DNA from: Mermis nigrescens
Taxonomy: Eukaryota > Nematoda > Enoplea > Mermithida > Mermithidae
Direction of reading: 5' to 3'
DNA: 64,000 bases
NCBI GenBank assembly: GCA_036768485.1
Contig: JAVLUZ010000164.1
Coordinates: 496,001-560,000 of the forward strand
The notes under the pieces were generated by a model. The model had not been told where the DNA came from. It saw only the letters and a list, made by a program, of their open reading frames with translations, and made no database searches. Shown here in pieces: positions 8,823 to 20,108 of the stretch; the stretch's first letter is position 1, and every line of letters starts with the position of its first letter. Made by a program: the position numbers and the translations under genes.

Positions 8823-11800
8823 AAAGCCGGAAGGATCATATGAAAAAAATGGTTGATTCAATACAAAATCCAGACTTTCAACCAAACTTTTCAAATAAAG
8901 CGACAGTTTCAACGGCGGAATTCAAAATGCAATCAACCACTTTTTTCAATATAATGATCCGTCCGGTTTGAAAAAAACATTACAAGCTCCAGATAATTTG
9001 GTTATTCAATGGAATTATGTAAGCCAAATGCATACTGTTATTCAAATTGCCCTCTAAAATTTGAATGAAGATTTCCAATAAAGTCGTACATTTATTCTAC
9101 AAATGAATACTTAAATGAACTCGGAAATTCAAAATTATGAGCCTTCTGGCTTGAAAACTCGGTTGAAAACTAACTTCGAAACGCTTGTTGAACTTGTTGC
9201 TGTAACTTTTTAACCGATTTTTTCAAATTTTACTTTTAATGAAAGTTTTCAAAGAACGAGTTTCAATCGATTTTTTCAAAAATTGCTTCCAACGAAGGTT
9301 TTCATAAATCAATTTTCAACCAACTTTTTCAAAATTTATTTTCAATAAAAGTTTTCAAACTAGGTTTTTCAAACATTTGTTTCAAAATTTATTTTCAATG
9401 ATAGTTTTTAATTTTAATTTTAAACCAATTCATTCAAAAATAACTTTTAATGAAAGTTTTCAAACCCTGCATTTCAACCATTTTATTCAAAGTGAACTTT
9501 CAATTAAAATTTTCAAACCGTTTTTCGACCAATTTTTTCAAAAGTCAATTTTAATGAAAAATTTCAAACTCGAACTTTCAATCATGTTATTCAAGGATAA
9601 GTTTGAACAAAGGTATTTAAAAAGTAAGTTTCAACCAAATTTTTCAAAAGTAAGTTTCAACGAAGGTTTTCAAAAGGTAAGTTTCAACCAATTTTTTCAA
9701 AGATCCTCGAAACGAAAAAATACTGCCTGCGGCATGTCCTAAACCCTTTAGCTTCGCATAATTTTATTGCAATCTTGATTTACGTGTATACTGTAGCAGT
9801 TTGCGCAATGTGATCCATTCGCAGGGTTGCCAAGGAGGGGGTTTTTCCCCATTTTTGGAGATTTTTGAGGCCATTGATGGCATTTTTTAACGATTTAGGT
9901 TTTTTGCTCAGCTACATTGGTTTGGGGTTTTTTAGGCAGTTTGAGGTAAAAATTGGGGATTTTTGACGAGCACTGGATACGGGCCTGTAAGGCAATATTT
10001 TTCAAAAAGTTCGAATCTTATGATCTTAGTGCATTGAACAGGTCATATAAAGTCTAAATAATGCGATTTTTGCGAGCTTCCGATGAATTTCCCGAGGTTT
10101 CAAGGGCGTAGCCAGGGGGGCATTGGGGGCATATGCCCCCCAATTTTTCAGAAATTTTGTTGATTTTTCTGGTGCAATAATTGTGTCCAGAAAATTGAGT
10201 TCAAAAAGGCAAAAACGAACAAATTTTCTGGCGCTTCGCACTGAGTCGTTATAATTTATTGTTATGTACAGACCCAATGAGTTAAAAAGCTTGAATCAGC
10301 TAAAATAATACAACACTTTACATCACTTTAGTGATTCAATGCACTATTTGATCATTGAATGAAACTGCGCATGCTTGTTGAACATAAAAATAAAAGTGTG
10401 AAAATAATTGTGTACCTACCAGTTTGTCGATTCTCTGCTTTGTTTGTCTTTCTTTACAAGAGCACAACCTTTTTGTTTAATTGAAAGGAATGGTCAAATT
10501 TTCTTGTGTTTCTGCGCATTTTCTGTTTTCTGGAGTACATTTTTTAATAAGAAGGCCACAAATGGGCCTAAAAACAGTAAGAACAAAATTTTCATTGATA
10601 GATCTTTCTATATCTCCTTGGCAACGGCCAGTTGCTGCGCTGTATTCTTAGCAGAAGTCAAAAGACGCATTTCAGCGCAGAATTTTTGGGCAATATTTAA
10701 GTTTTAGGCTTAATTCAGAACCAAAATTTGGCCGATTTTACGAAAACTTTAACGTTACTATTTAACATTAAAGTGGTTTTTTACAAAATTTTCTGGGACC
10801 TGCCCCGGACCCCACTGGGGGCGCTTGAAAGTGCCACCGCTAGACCCCGAGTCGTAAAATCTTGTTGAACGTGTGCAACGAGATTTTTGGGAGGACAAAA
10901 AGGTAAAAGAGTTAAGAATTTTTAAATATTTCAAACGCTTCGCGCTGGAATCAGTTTGCTTGTTCTGTATGATTTAAGCGTTAGAAATTGAGTTTAAAGA
11001 GCAAAAACGTCAAAATTTTTCGGCACGTAGCGCCGCCGGTTATTGTTCCTTCTTTTTGTAAAGCTCCAGCATTGCGTTTGAAAGCCTGAATCAGTCAAAA
11101 TATCTTCATACTGAGCAATTCGCAGTTTTCTTGTTAGAAGCTTGAACTGTGAAAATTGTTTCGTACAAGTTTGATTATTTTCTGCTCTCTCAGACTATTA
11201 GTATGCACAGAGCTACAAAATGTTAAGGGCGGTGGAAAATTACTTAATTTCCTGGTGATTCGCCACTTACAATTTCCGAAGTCCGAACTATTTGTCAAAA
11301 AAGGCCGAAAATTCTACATGAAAAACGTGAAAATTTAAAAATTTTTCGGCGCTTCGCGCCGCTTTACACTTTCTACATTTTTGATTGTAAGAAACTCATA
11401 AATTAGCTAGGCAGCACTTCTAAAGGCAGAAAAACTCAGTTTTACTATACATAGCGTTAATAACATTCAGTGCAAAAGTAGTCTTGAAAAATTTTTTTGT
11501 ATGCCCCCCGAACCAAAATCCTGGCTACGCCTCTGCGAGGTGTAGACCAATTCTTGTTGAGTCTACCCAACTCTTGGCGGGGAATGGTAAAATCCGGAAA
11601 TGGAAATGGAAAAAAGAAAATGGTTAAAAGCTGGAAATAGGAAAATGGGTAAAAGCCGGAAAATGGAAAATGGAAACGGAATATAGAAAATTTTCCAATT
11701 TCTGGATATGGTCCCGCCTACATACACACATTCAGTCGCATCTAGTCACCTCGTTTCCCGATTGATTTTTTAAAGCTGTCGGCCCCAGTCAAATAAACAT

Positions 11801-12849
11801 AGACAGCTCGAAACATCACGCATTTTGCAGCGGACGACGTAACAATCACACTGACTGGACGGATCACATTGCAGAAACTGCTACAGTATAAATCAAGATT
11901 GCAATAGAATTATGCGATTCTTAAGGGTTTAGGACGTGCCGCAGGCAGTATTTTTTCGTTTCATGGATCTTTGAGGAAATTGGTTGAAACTTACCTTTTG
12001 AAAACCTTCGTTGAAACTTATTTTTGAAAAATTTGGTTGAAACTTGCTATTTAAATACCTTTGTTCAAACTTATCCTTGAATAACATGATTGAAAGTTCG
12101 GGTTTGAAATTTTTCATTGAAATTAACTTTTGAAAAAATTGGTTGAAAAAAAGTTAGAAAATTTTCATTGAAAGTTCACTTTGAAAAAAATGTTCGAAAT
12201 TCAGGGTTTGAAAAGTTTCATTAAAAGTTAGTTTTGAATGAATTGGTTTAAAAATTAAAATTAAAAACTATCATTGAAAATAAATTTTGAAATAAATGTT
12301 TGAAAAACCTAGTTTGAAAACTTTTATTGAAAATATATTTTGAAAAAGTTGGTTGGAAATTGATTTTGAAAATCTTCGTTGAAAAGCAATTTTTGAAAAA
12401 AATCGATTGAAACTTGTTCTTTGAAAACTTTCATTGAAAGTAAAATTTGAAAAAATTGGTCAAAATGTTACAGCAACAAGTTCAACAAGCGTTTCGAAGT
12501 TAGTTTTCAACCAAGTTTTCAAGCCAGAAGGCTCATAATTTTGAATTTCCGAGCTCATTTAGGTGTTCATTCGTAGAATAAATGTAAGACTTTCTTGAAA
12601 AACTTCATTCAAATTTTAGAGGACAATTTGAATAACAGTATGCATTTGCATACATAAGTTCATTGAATAACCGAATTTTCTGGAGCTTGTAATGTTTTTT
12701 TCAAGCCGGACTCATTATATTGAAAAGAATGGTTGATTGCCTTTTGAATTCCGCCGTTGAAATTATCGCTTTATTCGAAAAGTTTAGTTGAAAGTCTGGA
12801 TTTTGTAGTGAATCAACCGTTTTTTCATATGATCCTTCCGGCTCTCCTT
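8823..12849. mobile_element. Nested foldback with ~1-kb minisatellite arms
   Basis: The arms 8823-9815 and 11861-12849 are inverted copies over their whole length. The outer edge is GGA(A/G)AGCCGGAAGGATCA. The arms include a shared ATTCAAAATTATGAGCCTTC block, then a long array of roughly 26-bp units of the type TTTCAACCAATTTTTTCAAA, then a shared CTGTAGCAGTTT block at the inner edge. Short open frames in the arrays (9377-9742 and its mirror at 11929-12117) come from the repeat and are not genes. No clear target duplication was found. Confidence 0.8.
10101..11535. mobile_element. hAT-like element, CAAGGGCGTAGCCAGG termini
   Basis: The 1435-bp element sits in the spacer of the nested foldback. 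Its ends CAAGGGCGTAGCCAGG and CCTGGCTACGCCTCTG are inverted, and the flanks CGAGGTTT (10093-10100) and CGAGGTGT (11536-11543) match at 7 of 8. CAG...GCGTAGCCAGG termini with 8-bp duplications are typical of hAT elements. The interior carries several GCGCTTCGCGCC-like cores (10230, 10930, 11025 and 11348) and no transposase frame. Confidence 0.75.
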
Positions 12850-13596
12850 ACATTTTCACTTATTTTCTTCACACAGATTACGGTATTCATTTTCACAATT
12901 TTTTGTAAATGGTACGCATTTACTGTGAGTTGTGCAAATCAAGCGTGAAATTTATTGTTGCAGTAAACAATCATAAAACTGCAGTGAATAAGCAAAAGAT
13001 CAGAATTTGTGTTAACTTATCCTGCAGTTCTGTGTCAAGAAAAAAAGTGAAAAGGATATATATAGTTCTATGAGAAAGTGCATGAAAAGCTACAAAATAA
13101 TGTCCTAAAATGACACCCTTACTACCGTAGTTTTAGGCTGTATGTGTCAGAACACAGATCAGTCTACTCTGTTGCACAACAGATGTTTGAATTAAGGTCA
13201 AAATTTTTTTTAAATAAGTAGGACCTACAACTTTAAAACTATAGCAAGGGGTCGTTTGGCGACACTGTTTTGCAGAGAATTTATCTCACTTACCAGCCAC
13301 TTCTTAACCAAACAAGAAATTTAACCTATTTTCGTAATGTATGCTAGGTATATTTTTGTACACCAATTTTTAGAAACAAAAAGTTACAAATTTTTTCGTG
13401 GGAAAGGAAAAGTCTATGTCTGCCTCCATGACGCACCATTGTAACTGCACTTTAATATCGGCGCTCTAATGTCGCGCGCTCTAATGTCGCGCGCTCTAAT
13501 GTCGCGCGCTCTAATGTCGCTGCGCTCTAATGTCGTTGCGCTCTAAGGTCGGCGCTTTAATCTCATGCGCTCTAATGTCTGCGTGCCGCCGCCTGT

Positions 13597-14454
13597 ATCT
13601 TGCGGAAGCAAGTTCGTGCCAGGAGGTAGCGGTCTTGTATATATGGGCAAAATGGGATTGTTGTAATATATCGTTAATGTTCTAGGCGTCTTCTGTCCCA
13701 TTATCATGTGTCTTTTTTGTGTATTGTGCTAAGAAAGTTTCCATTACGTTCAAAGAAAAATAGAAAAGTGCGTCAAAAAGTAAAAAATAAAAACCCTAAA
13801 AACAAATGGTGCCGATACATGCTCAGATCCCCGCGCTGGCACCAGGCATGCATGCAGGACAAACGAGTTATATAAGATTTTCTTGTTCAAAAATAATAAA
13901 AAATGCTAAATAGTACATGCATGAATAGAAATCACTTACAAACCTTTGTTCTCGTAAAACTGTCTTGTCAATATTAGTTTTATGCAAACTTTTGAAAAAA
14001 CAAATTGAAAAATGTTATAGTGCATCGATTGTCTGCAGTGTTCGATGAAGCCCAAATCGAAATACCACTGCGAGATTTGTAATTTTCTGCATAAGAAACC
14101 ATGTTTTCAACGGAGATGGTGCAGATTTTTCGAACCTGGTTGTAAACAGTGCGTTTTAAAGATAGGTGAAAAGTCTTCAAGTTTTTCATTTTTACTGTGT
14201 GAGAAATGCTCAAGTGAAATTAACGTTGTTAAAAAGATAGGTACATGTTTTTCTTTTATTCAGAAGGACCTCAGCCAAAACGTAACGATATTAACTTTGC
14301 TGTTAAATGTGATGATTGTATTTTAAAAATTTCTTGAAACAAAAAATTAAAAATTGTGGTCAAATTTTTCAAAAAGTGTACTAATATTTTTTGCACTGTA
14401 ACTAAAGCCAAAAACGCATTATATTTTTATTGAATCATGGGAAAAATTATTACG
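13597..14454. other. No supported gene; former Polinton flank
   Basis: This is AT-rich sequence downstream of the composite foldback. Two overlapping open frames on opposite strands (14045-14326 plus, 13980-14213 minus) are short. The plus frame is cysteine-rich (CEICNFLHKKPC, CEKCSSE), which could be a zinc-binding relic, but I recognise no family. Confidence 0.25.
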
Positions 14455-14800
14455 ATCCCCAGACGGGGTACACGGGGTTCGAACCTCTGAGAGCACGTGT
14501 GAAAACAGCAGCGTTTTTCGGCGTTTTTGACAATACGCTGTTTTTCTAGAGGACGAATACATTTTCAAAAATCAGAAAATTTGATCAATCGAACAAAATA
14601 TAGTCAACAAATGAGTATATGGCGCAAAGCGCCGAAAATTTGACGCTTTTGAGCAAATAAATGGCTACAAATGCTTAAATCAGCACCTTTTCAACAAATG
14701 TTTTGGAAAGTCTTGGAAACTTCGGAAAAATCACTAATTCGGGAGGGGTTTGAAAAATTTTCTGAGGGTGAAACCCTTTTCCCCAAGATCATGTATGGTC
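14455..14800. mobile_element. Probable non-autonomous element with GCGCAAAGCGCC core
   Basis: C/G-rich edges near 14458-14480 and 14740-14790 enclose AT-rich DNA containing AACAAAATATAGTCAA and then GGCGCAAAGCGCCGAAAA (about 14593-14638). The same block order recurs near 15488, 33690 and (reversed) 26830-26870. Termini and target duplication are not certain. Confidence 0.4.
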
Positions 14801-15042
14801 ATAACATTGAGAAATTTATCGTGAAACAATTTTTTTAATATCAGATTGCGATAAGTGATCCTGCGCGTAATTGAGAAGCCTAAAAACTGGGCAGGTCCGA
14901 AGACCCGCCACTGCGCAGTGTTCAGTCGCTTGCGCGAGCCGAACCAGTGCTCAATTACCCAAAACAGTGCGCTATCTAAGCCGGAGATGAAACGTCATCT
15001 CGACGGGTTAGAGCGCAAAAGAAGCGCAAAAGCTATAAATGG

Positions 15043-15185
15043 CACGTCCGAGCAGCAAAACGAGCTGACAGGAAAGCGCATCCATAACAGCGAAACGAGC
15101 TGCTGGGAAAGCACATCTGAACAGCGAAACGAGCTGACGGGAAAGCACATCCGAACAGCGAAATGAGTTGTCAGGAAATAGCGCA
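15043..15185. repeat. ~36-bp minisatellite, four units
   Basis: Four diverged copies carry AGCGAAACGAGCTGACNGG followed by AAAGC(A/G)CATCC. They produce short open frames on both strands that are not genes. The composition is unusually GC-rich for the area. Confidence 0.7.
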
Positions 15186-15684
15186 TGAGTTCGATGAGTG
15201 TGTATGTGCACCGCACTTACATGTGGCTTAAAAGTGGATTTGAATCGCGGAATCGTTTGAGCGAAAAATAGAAGCTTCGGTAACAAAAGTTCATGATATG
15301 CTCGGAAAATAGTTCGACTTACTTTTTTATCCGGCGATTGGATTAGAGTGTTTAATATTGGTATTTATTTATTTTAAGTAAGTTGGTATCGTACCAATTT
15401 TCGATGTTTTCTGACGACGCTCTTTCTTTATAGAAGATAAAAATATTAGAAGAATTTCGTAAAAATCTGAAACAATTTCGAGTTAATTCAACAAAATATA
15501 GTCAATAAATGAGTGTATGGGCGAAGCACCGAAACACTTTTGAGTCGCAATATCTCTAAAAATGCTTTAAACAACACGTTTGTACGATTTTTTACTGGGG
15601 AGTGAATACTATTTGGGAGTAAAACCCTCAGATCATGTGTAGTAGGTATGCACTCTCAGAAAAATAATGCAACAGTAGTACTTA

Positions 15685-15909
15685 TAGTCTGTTTCATTTA
15701 ACTTTGCGGTTTTCTTCTGAATTTTCCTACAAGAATCAGGCTACAAAAGTGGTTGAAACTTTTGATGCAGTAATGCGGCTTAAGACAAGCATACGTCTCT
15801 CTATGACTCGACATACTGTAGAATATCATATTTAATGTATATAGTTTAAAACACTTTTGTAGTCGCTTCAAACTTTTTCAAAAACCTTAAACTTAAATGA
15901 AACAGATCA
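15685..15909. mobile_element. TAGTCTGTTTCA MITE (Tc1/mariner-like)
   Basis: The ends TAGTCTGTTTCATTTAA and the inverse of TTAAATGAAACAGA are flanked by TA. The left end is intact and the right end is slightly mutated. The family also occurs at 22330 and 40408. Confidence 0.6.
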
Positions 15910-16552
15910 TAGGCCGGAACCGTTCTAAATTCCTCATTATAATCGTACGTACATTAGTCGGGCCAAAATTCAGAGGTCCAAACTTTTTCGAAGGCCAAAA
16001 AACGGTTGAAAAATTTTTCAATGAAGAGAATTATTGTATTCTGCGGGAAAGCGGTGATTTGGCGTAAAGCCATTCTACTCGTAAACTTCTCATTAAAATT
16101 ATCCATGTTTTGATTCGGAATTGTGGCGTCCGGAAATTTTCAAAAATAAGAATATAGAGGATTTATGGTGGGGCTCAAAAACGCTATTTTTCAACGCTTA
16201 TCATCAAGTGACATTAAACAATCGACACAGCGTAAAGTAATGCTACAAAATTAAAAATGGATTTAAATCCTGCTATTTAAAAGTAATTGATTGATTCATG
16301 CTCTGCGACTCAACAACGCACTTTCTTGTGCTCCTTGTAATTAGCAACATAATTAACGAGCTTTTCGTTGAATTTCCATGATGTCACGATAATTTTCACC
16401 TTACGTTTGTACTATTATTTAAAACGCGATAGTGAACGTGCAAACTTGATTCAGATAGCAAATTGCAAATTAATGTATAAATGACCTAGGTATTCATAAC
16501 ATCGGTTTGTGTGCGCGAATGATTATTTAATGTCAGTAGCGCGGGTCACCCA
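15910..16552. other. No gene seen
   Basis: This is AT-rich non-coding DNA between two MITEs. I found no long open frame and no RNA gene, repeat array or recognisable terminus. Confidence 0.4.
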
Positions 16553-16825
16553 CACACCTGGGCGTGGGGGAGTTGGGGAGGTATGCATCACCCCCCCCCG
16601 AGAAACCAAAATACCTCCCAGAAATCAAAATACCCCCTCCAGAATTCAGTTTTTTAAATTTTTTCTCGTTTTTTCGCAATTTTTTGATGCCAATGGATAG
16701 TGCTCGATGAGAAACGTCGAAAAGTAGTGTTTTTTCGCCATACCACCATTTTTAAGGCCATTTTTTGACCTTTGAAAAATCTTGCACCCCCCCCCACCCT
16801 AGAATTTTCTTGCTGCCCACGTATG
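16553..16825 (-). mobile_element. hAT-like MITE family 1, copy 4
   Basis: The 273-bp element is flanked by perfect 8-bp duplications GTCACCCA (16545-16552 and 16826-16833), with ends CACACCTGGGC/GCCCACGTATG. It is close in sequence to the copies at 3615 and 5946. Confidence 0.85.
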
Positions 16826-17479
16826 GTCACCCAGTGCTGATTTACTTTCGTCGACCATAGACTGCAGTAGTCTTCTGTTTTTCACAAGTAAACTCGTTTT
16901 AAATAAAAAACTAGAGCCTTCTATGCAAAGTATTTATTGTCCTGTTCTTGCTACTCATACCACGCCATATATACATATGTAGGTAGCAAGCAACCATACA
17001 ATCACATTTTTGGCAATTTCACCCATCCTGACCCCCCCCCAGAATTTTCTTGCTACCTACGTATGGCAGCAGCCCTTTTCTGTAGGCCTGGATGGGACGA
17101 AACCGGCAATAATTACAAAAACTATCAGAAATTCAATTCTGGGATTCTACCGCAATATGCGGGAGTATTTTGAATTCTCGGGAGCCTCTCCGCGTGCACA
17201 GGATTGTAAGATAAATTCACCTTACAAATCTATGTATTTATAGATATTATAAAATGAGCGTATAAAGTTTTGGCATTTGTCATAAGAGCGATTTTTCGTG
17301 GCTTTTTTTCTGCGGCTTGTAAACAGCTCGGTAAAATCACCTCAAGGAATATATTGGTATGGGATTGTAAATAAAAGATTTCTCTTGATGACAAGGCAAT
17401 TTTTTGTTTTTTGAATTTCGCATTAGCGCCTGAAAGTGAGCGTGAAGAGTGAAGAAACACATTTTGGTCGCATTTTATT

Positions 17480-18370
17480 TTTTATGTCTGTTATAACAAC
17501 TCCGGTTGTGTTGTGAGTCGCGAAAAATACTTTGTGATTGGGAAGTACTGCGTTTTAAGGACTACACACTACATTTAGCCGCGTACGTGTAAAGTCAATA
17601 CAGAGTAAGTTCTAGCGTTTCAAAGTGTACACCCTTGTCTTTAAAAAAAACACATTTAACATCATTTTACTTTGACAGCTTCTCCGGTTAAATGTTGCAT
17701 TGGGACGTGCAAAGTATACTCTAAAAATAAAATACCTACGTCTCAAGGTTTACAAATCGCACTTGGAGGCGCTTCTTTAAACTCAATGCAGAGTTAGATA
17801 TGGAGACGTAATATTTAAACTCAAGAAAAAAACGTGTTTTCGTCAGTTTTTTCTGCTAACTTTTTCTGCCGTGAATTAAGCTGTTTAAACTATTCTAAAA
17901 ATAAAGTACGCATGGGCGGTTAAAACGCGCTTGGTCGCGTTTCCTTCACTCAATACTACGTCAGTTCTGGACGTTTAAAGTAACAGCTCGGAGTGAAGAA
18001 AACGTATTTGCAACTATATTGGCTGCCAAATTCTCTGTTTATAGATTGGGATGCTCGAGCTAATGTAAAAATTAAGAACATCATACGGGTAACACTTAGC
18101 AGTTGGATGCGTTTCTCTACGCACAATATTGAGTTAGTCCTGAACTGGAGGTGTAAACTTATATTTCGGGTTTAAAAACACGCTTCTGCGCCGGTTTTGC
18201 CCTTTATCTTCTTCCATTATGAGTCGGGATATGATTTAAACTCTAGGAATGCTTTAAGCCTAAAAGGATCACACGTTCTTTTTGGGAAAATTAGTTTTTA
18301 CTCAACAGACGTGTAAAGTACTTGGCACTAAGAATTTATTCAATGCATATAGTGTTGTAGATAGAGCATT
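17480..18370. repeat. Degenerate tandem repeats, fragment of the Helitron-like family
   Basis: Repeated phrases such as CTTCTCCGGTTA, GTGTAAAGT, CTCAATGCAGAGTTAGAT and AAAAACACGT recur at roughly 190-200-bp spacing. The same phrases fill the bodies of the Helitron-like copies at 34106, 43522 and 49578. Neither the 5' hairpin nor the 3' hairpin of that family is present here. Confidence 0.55.
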
Positions 18371-18440
18371 GCCAGGTGTTTTCTAAGTGATTTTTGGAAA
18401 TGCTTTTTAAGCAATCTCCTACAAATGTTTGATGTACGAG

Positions 18441-19093
18441 CAGGCCCGTATCCAGGATTTTATTTCGGGGGGGGGGGGCCGAAACTTTTCTGTCCAGATA
18501 TCTCGAAAAACCATTAGGATATAGGCGAAAATAAAGGCAGTTTTGAGCGTATCTCGGCGCGCTCTATACGATGGTGAAGAAAAATTTCAAAAAAAAATTC
18601 AAAAAATTTTTCACTCTATTTCATATTGATATACAGCAAATTTATCATTTAAGCTGATTTCTCATCACTTAATCGACGAATTATTTCTTATCTCTTGCCT
18701 TTGCACTTAATCATTGTGCTTCACAGAGGAAAACAATGCAGATAATGAATAATTCGGCGCCAAGGGCCGAAAACATTGACATATTCTGCATGTCAAGTTC
18801 AAATTTGAGCGGTTTTGAGCCGGCTAGAAGACAAATAACATATATAAACAATGAATATGGCGCGAAGCGCCGGAAAAATTTCATGTTTCCCATCTCAAAC
18901 CTCAAATTTGAGCTGATTTGAGTGAGCTAAAAGGCAAGAACTATAGCTGAACAATGAATCCGGCGCACAACGCTGGACAAAAATTGACATGCTCTCTATG
19001 TCTAACTCAAATTTGAACGATTTTTAGCGATAAATATTTTTTTAGCAATAAATCCGACGCGAAGCCCCCCCGCCCCCCCTGGGTACGGGCCTG
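18441..19093. mobile_element. hAT-like element, CAGGCCCGTATCCAGG termini
   Basis: The 653-bp element has perfect 8-bp duplications TGTACGAG (18433-18440 and 19094-19101). Its inverted ends are CAGGCCCGTATCCAGG and CCTGGGTACGGGCCTG, followed inward by G runs on the left and C runs on the right. The interior has three GGCGCGAAGCGCC-like cores (about 18756, 18860 and 18962). No transposase, hence non-autonomous. Confidence 0.85.
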
Positions 19094-19941
19094 TGTACGA
19101 GTATGCTTAATTACGATGAAATTTGTAATATTCCTCTATAAAAATGCTTCACTTTGAACAAATTGAACTTTCGGTGACCGCTAATAGCAGCTTCTCCCAG
19201 GGCCGCTTAAAACCCTAGCACGGCCCTGCTACCGATCAGTTTTTTCGATTATTTTTTTAAAACTTCGGAAGTCAAAAATATATAAGTGTTCAAAATTCAA
19301 AGTACTACATGTATGTATACTTCTTTAGTCTATTTCACAAAACCTTGTGCCTGGATCGCAATTTATGCATCAATGCTAATCAATTACAAAAGCGGTTTAA
19401 ATTGGAGCCAAAATCACGGTATTGTGCATAACAACTTATAAGCATATGTAGTTTCGCTATGCGAAATTATATTACAGTACGCTGCCTAAAAGCTACTTTT
19501 GTAGCTACTTGTTTGAGGACTGAAAATTGATTTTCATGCACAACGTTTCGTGAAATAAGCACTGTTTTATCAACAGTTAGCGTTGTTATCGTTAGTGAAA
19601 AAAGATATCGTTTTCGATAACGATATTTTTCCAGAAGAAATAATGTTTCGTTAACGAAAACGACGACCCCAAAAATATCGTTAAGGATACTAATATCGTT
19701 ATTAATATTTAGCTTTTTTCCCATTTTCGTGTTTTTATCTTTATTCTTGCAGTCTGTTTCAAAATTCTTGATATTTTTCACAGTAAAGTGATTCGAAAGC
19801 GTCAACAAATCAACCAATTAGCGTAAAGCCAAAGAAGCGACTTCTTTCGTACCCACCCGCCCGTCACATTGTGGATAATTGGCGAATATTTTGAACAATA
19901 CGGTCGTTTCCCGCTGGTGGCCTATGTGTCAAAGTCAAGAC

Positions 19942-20100
19942 CGTACATGGGCAACAGCCCAATTCTAGAGGGTCGAAACCGTCAAGAATCCCAAAAAATG
20001 CCAAAAATTTGATTCTGGGGTTTATGGATTTTAGCCGGGAGTTTTCAGATTCTAGGAGATGTAAACACTCCCTAAAACCTCTACCCCACGCCCATGTGGG
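19942..20100. mobile_element. hAT-like MITE family 2, copy 1
   Basis: The 159-bp element runs from CGTACATGGGC to GCCCATGTGGG. The flanks GTCAAGAC (19934-19941) and ATTAAGAC (20101-20108) match at 6 of 8 and fit nTnnnnAn. It is shorter than family 1 and lacks the TCATCGAGCACTATCC block. Confidence 0.65.
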
Positions 20101-20108
20101 ATTAAGAC

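Larger units (their letters stand above)
8469..13587. mobile_element. Composite foldback element with GACATTAGAGCGC ends, copy 2
   Basis: The 5119-bp unit is flanked by perfect 9-bp duplications GCCGCCTGT (8460-8468 and 13588-13596). The left end is GGTGAGCCGACATTAGAGCG and the inverted right end is GGCACGCAGACATTAGAGCG. The right end near 13450-13580 carries about eight CGCTCTAATGTCG units. It contains a second foldback (8823-12849), which holds a hAT-like element (10101-11535). There is no transposase. The 9-bp duplication and G-rich ends suggest the Mutator superfamily. Confidence 0.8.

Noticed and set aside
9377..9742. 121-codon open frame with repeated FQ/FN phrases
   Set aside because: It is a translation of the ~26-bp minisatellite in a foldback arm, mirrored at 11929-12117.
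14460..14500. GGGGTTCGAACCTC, a tRNA T-loop/B-box-like string
   Set aside because: No flanking acceptor, D-arm or anticodon stem could be built on either strand.
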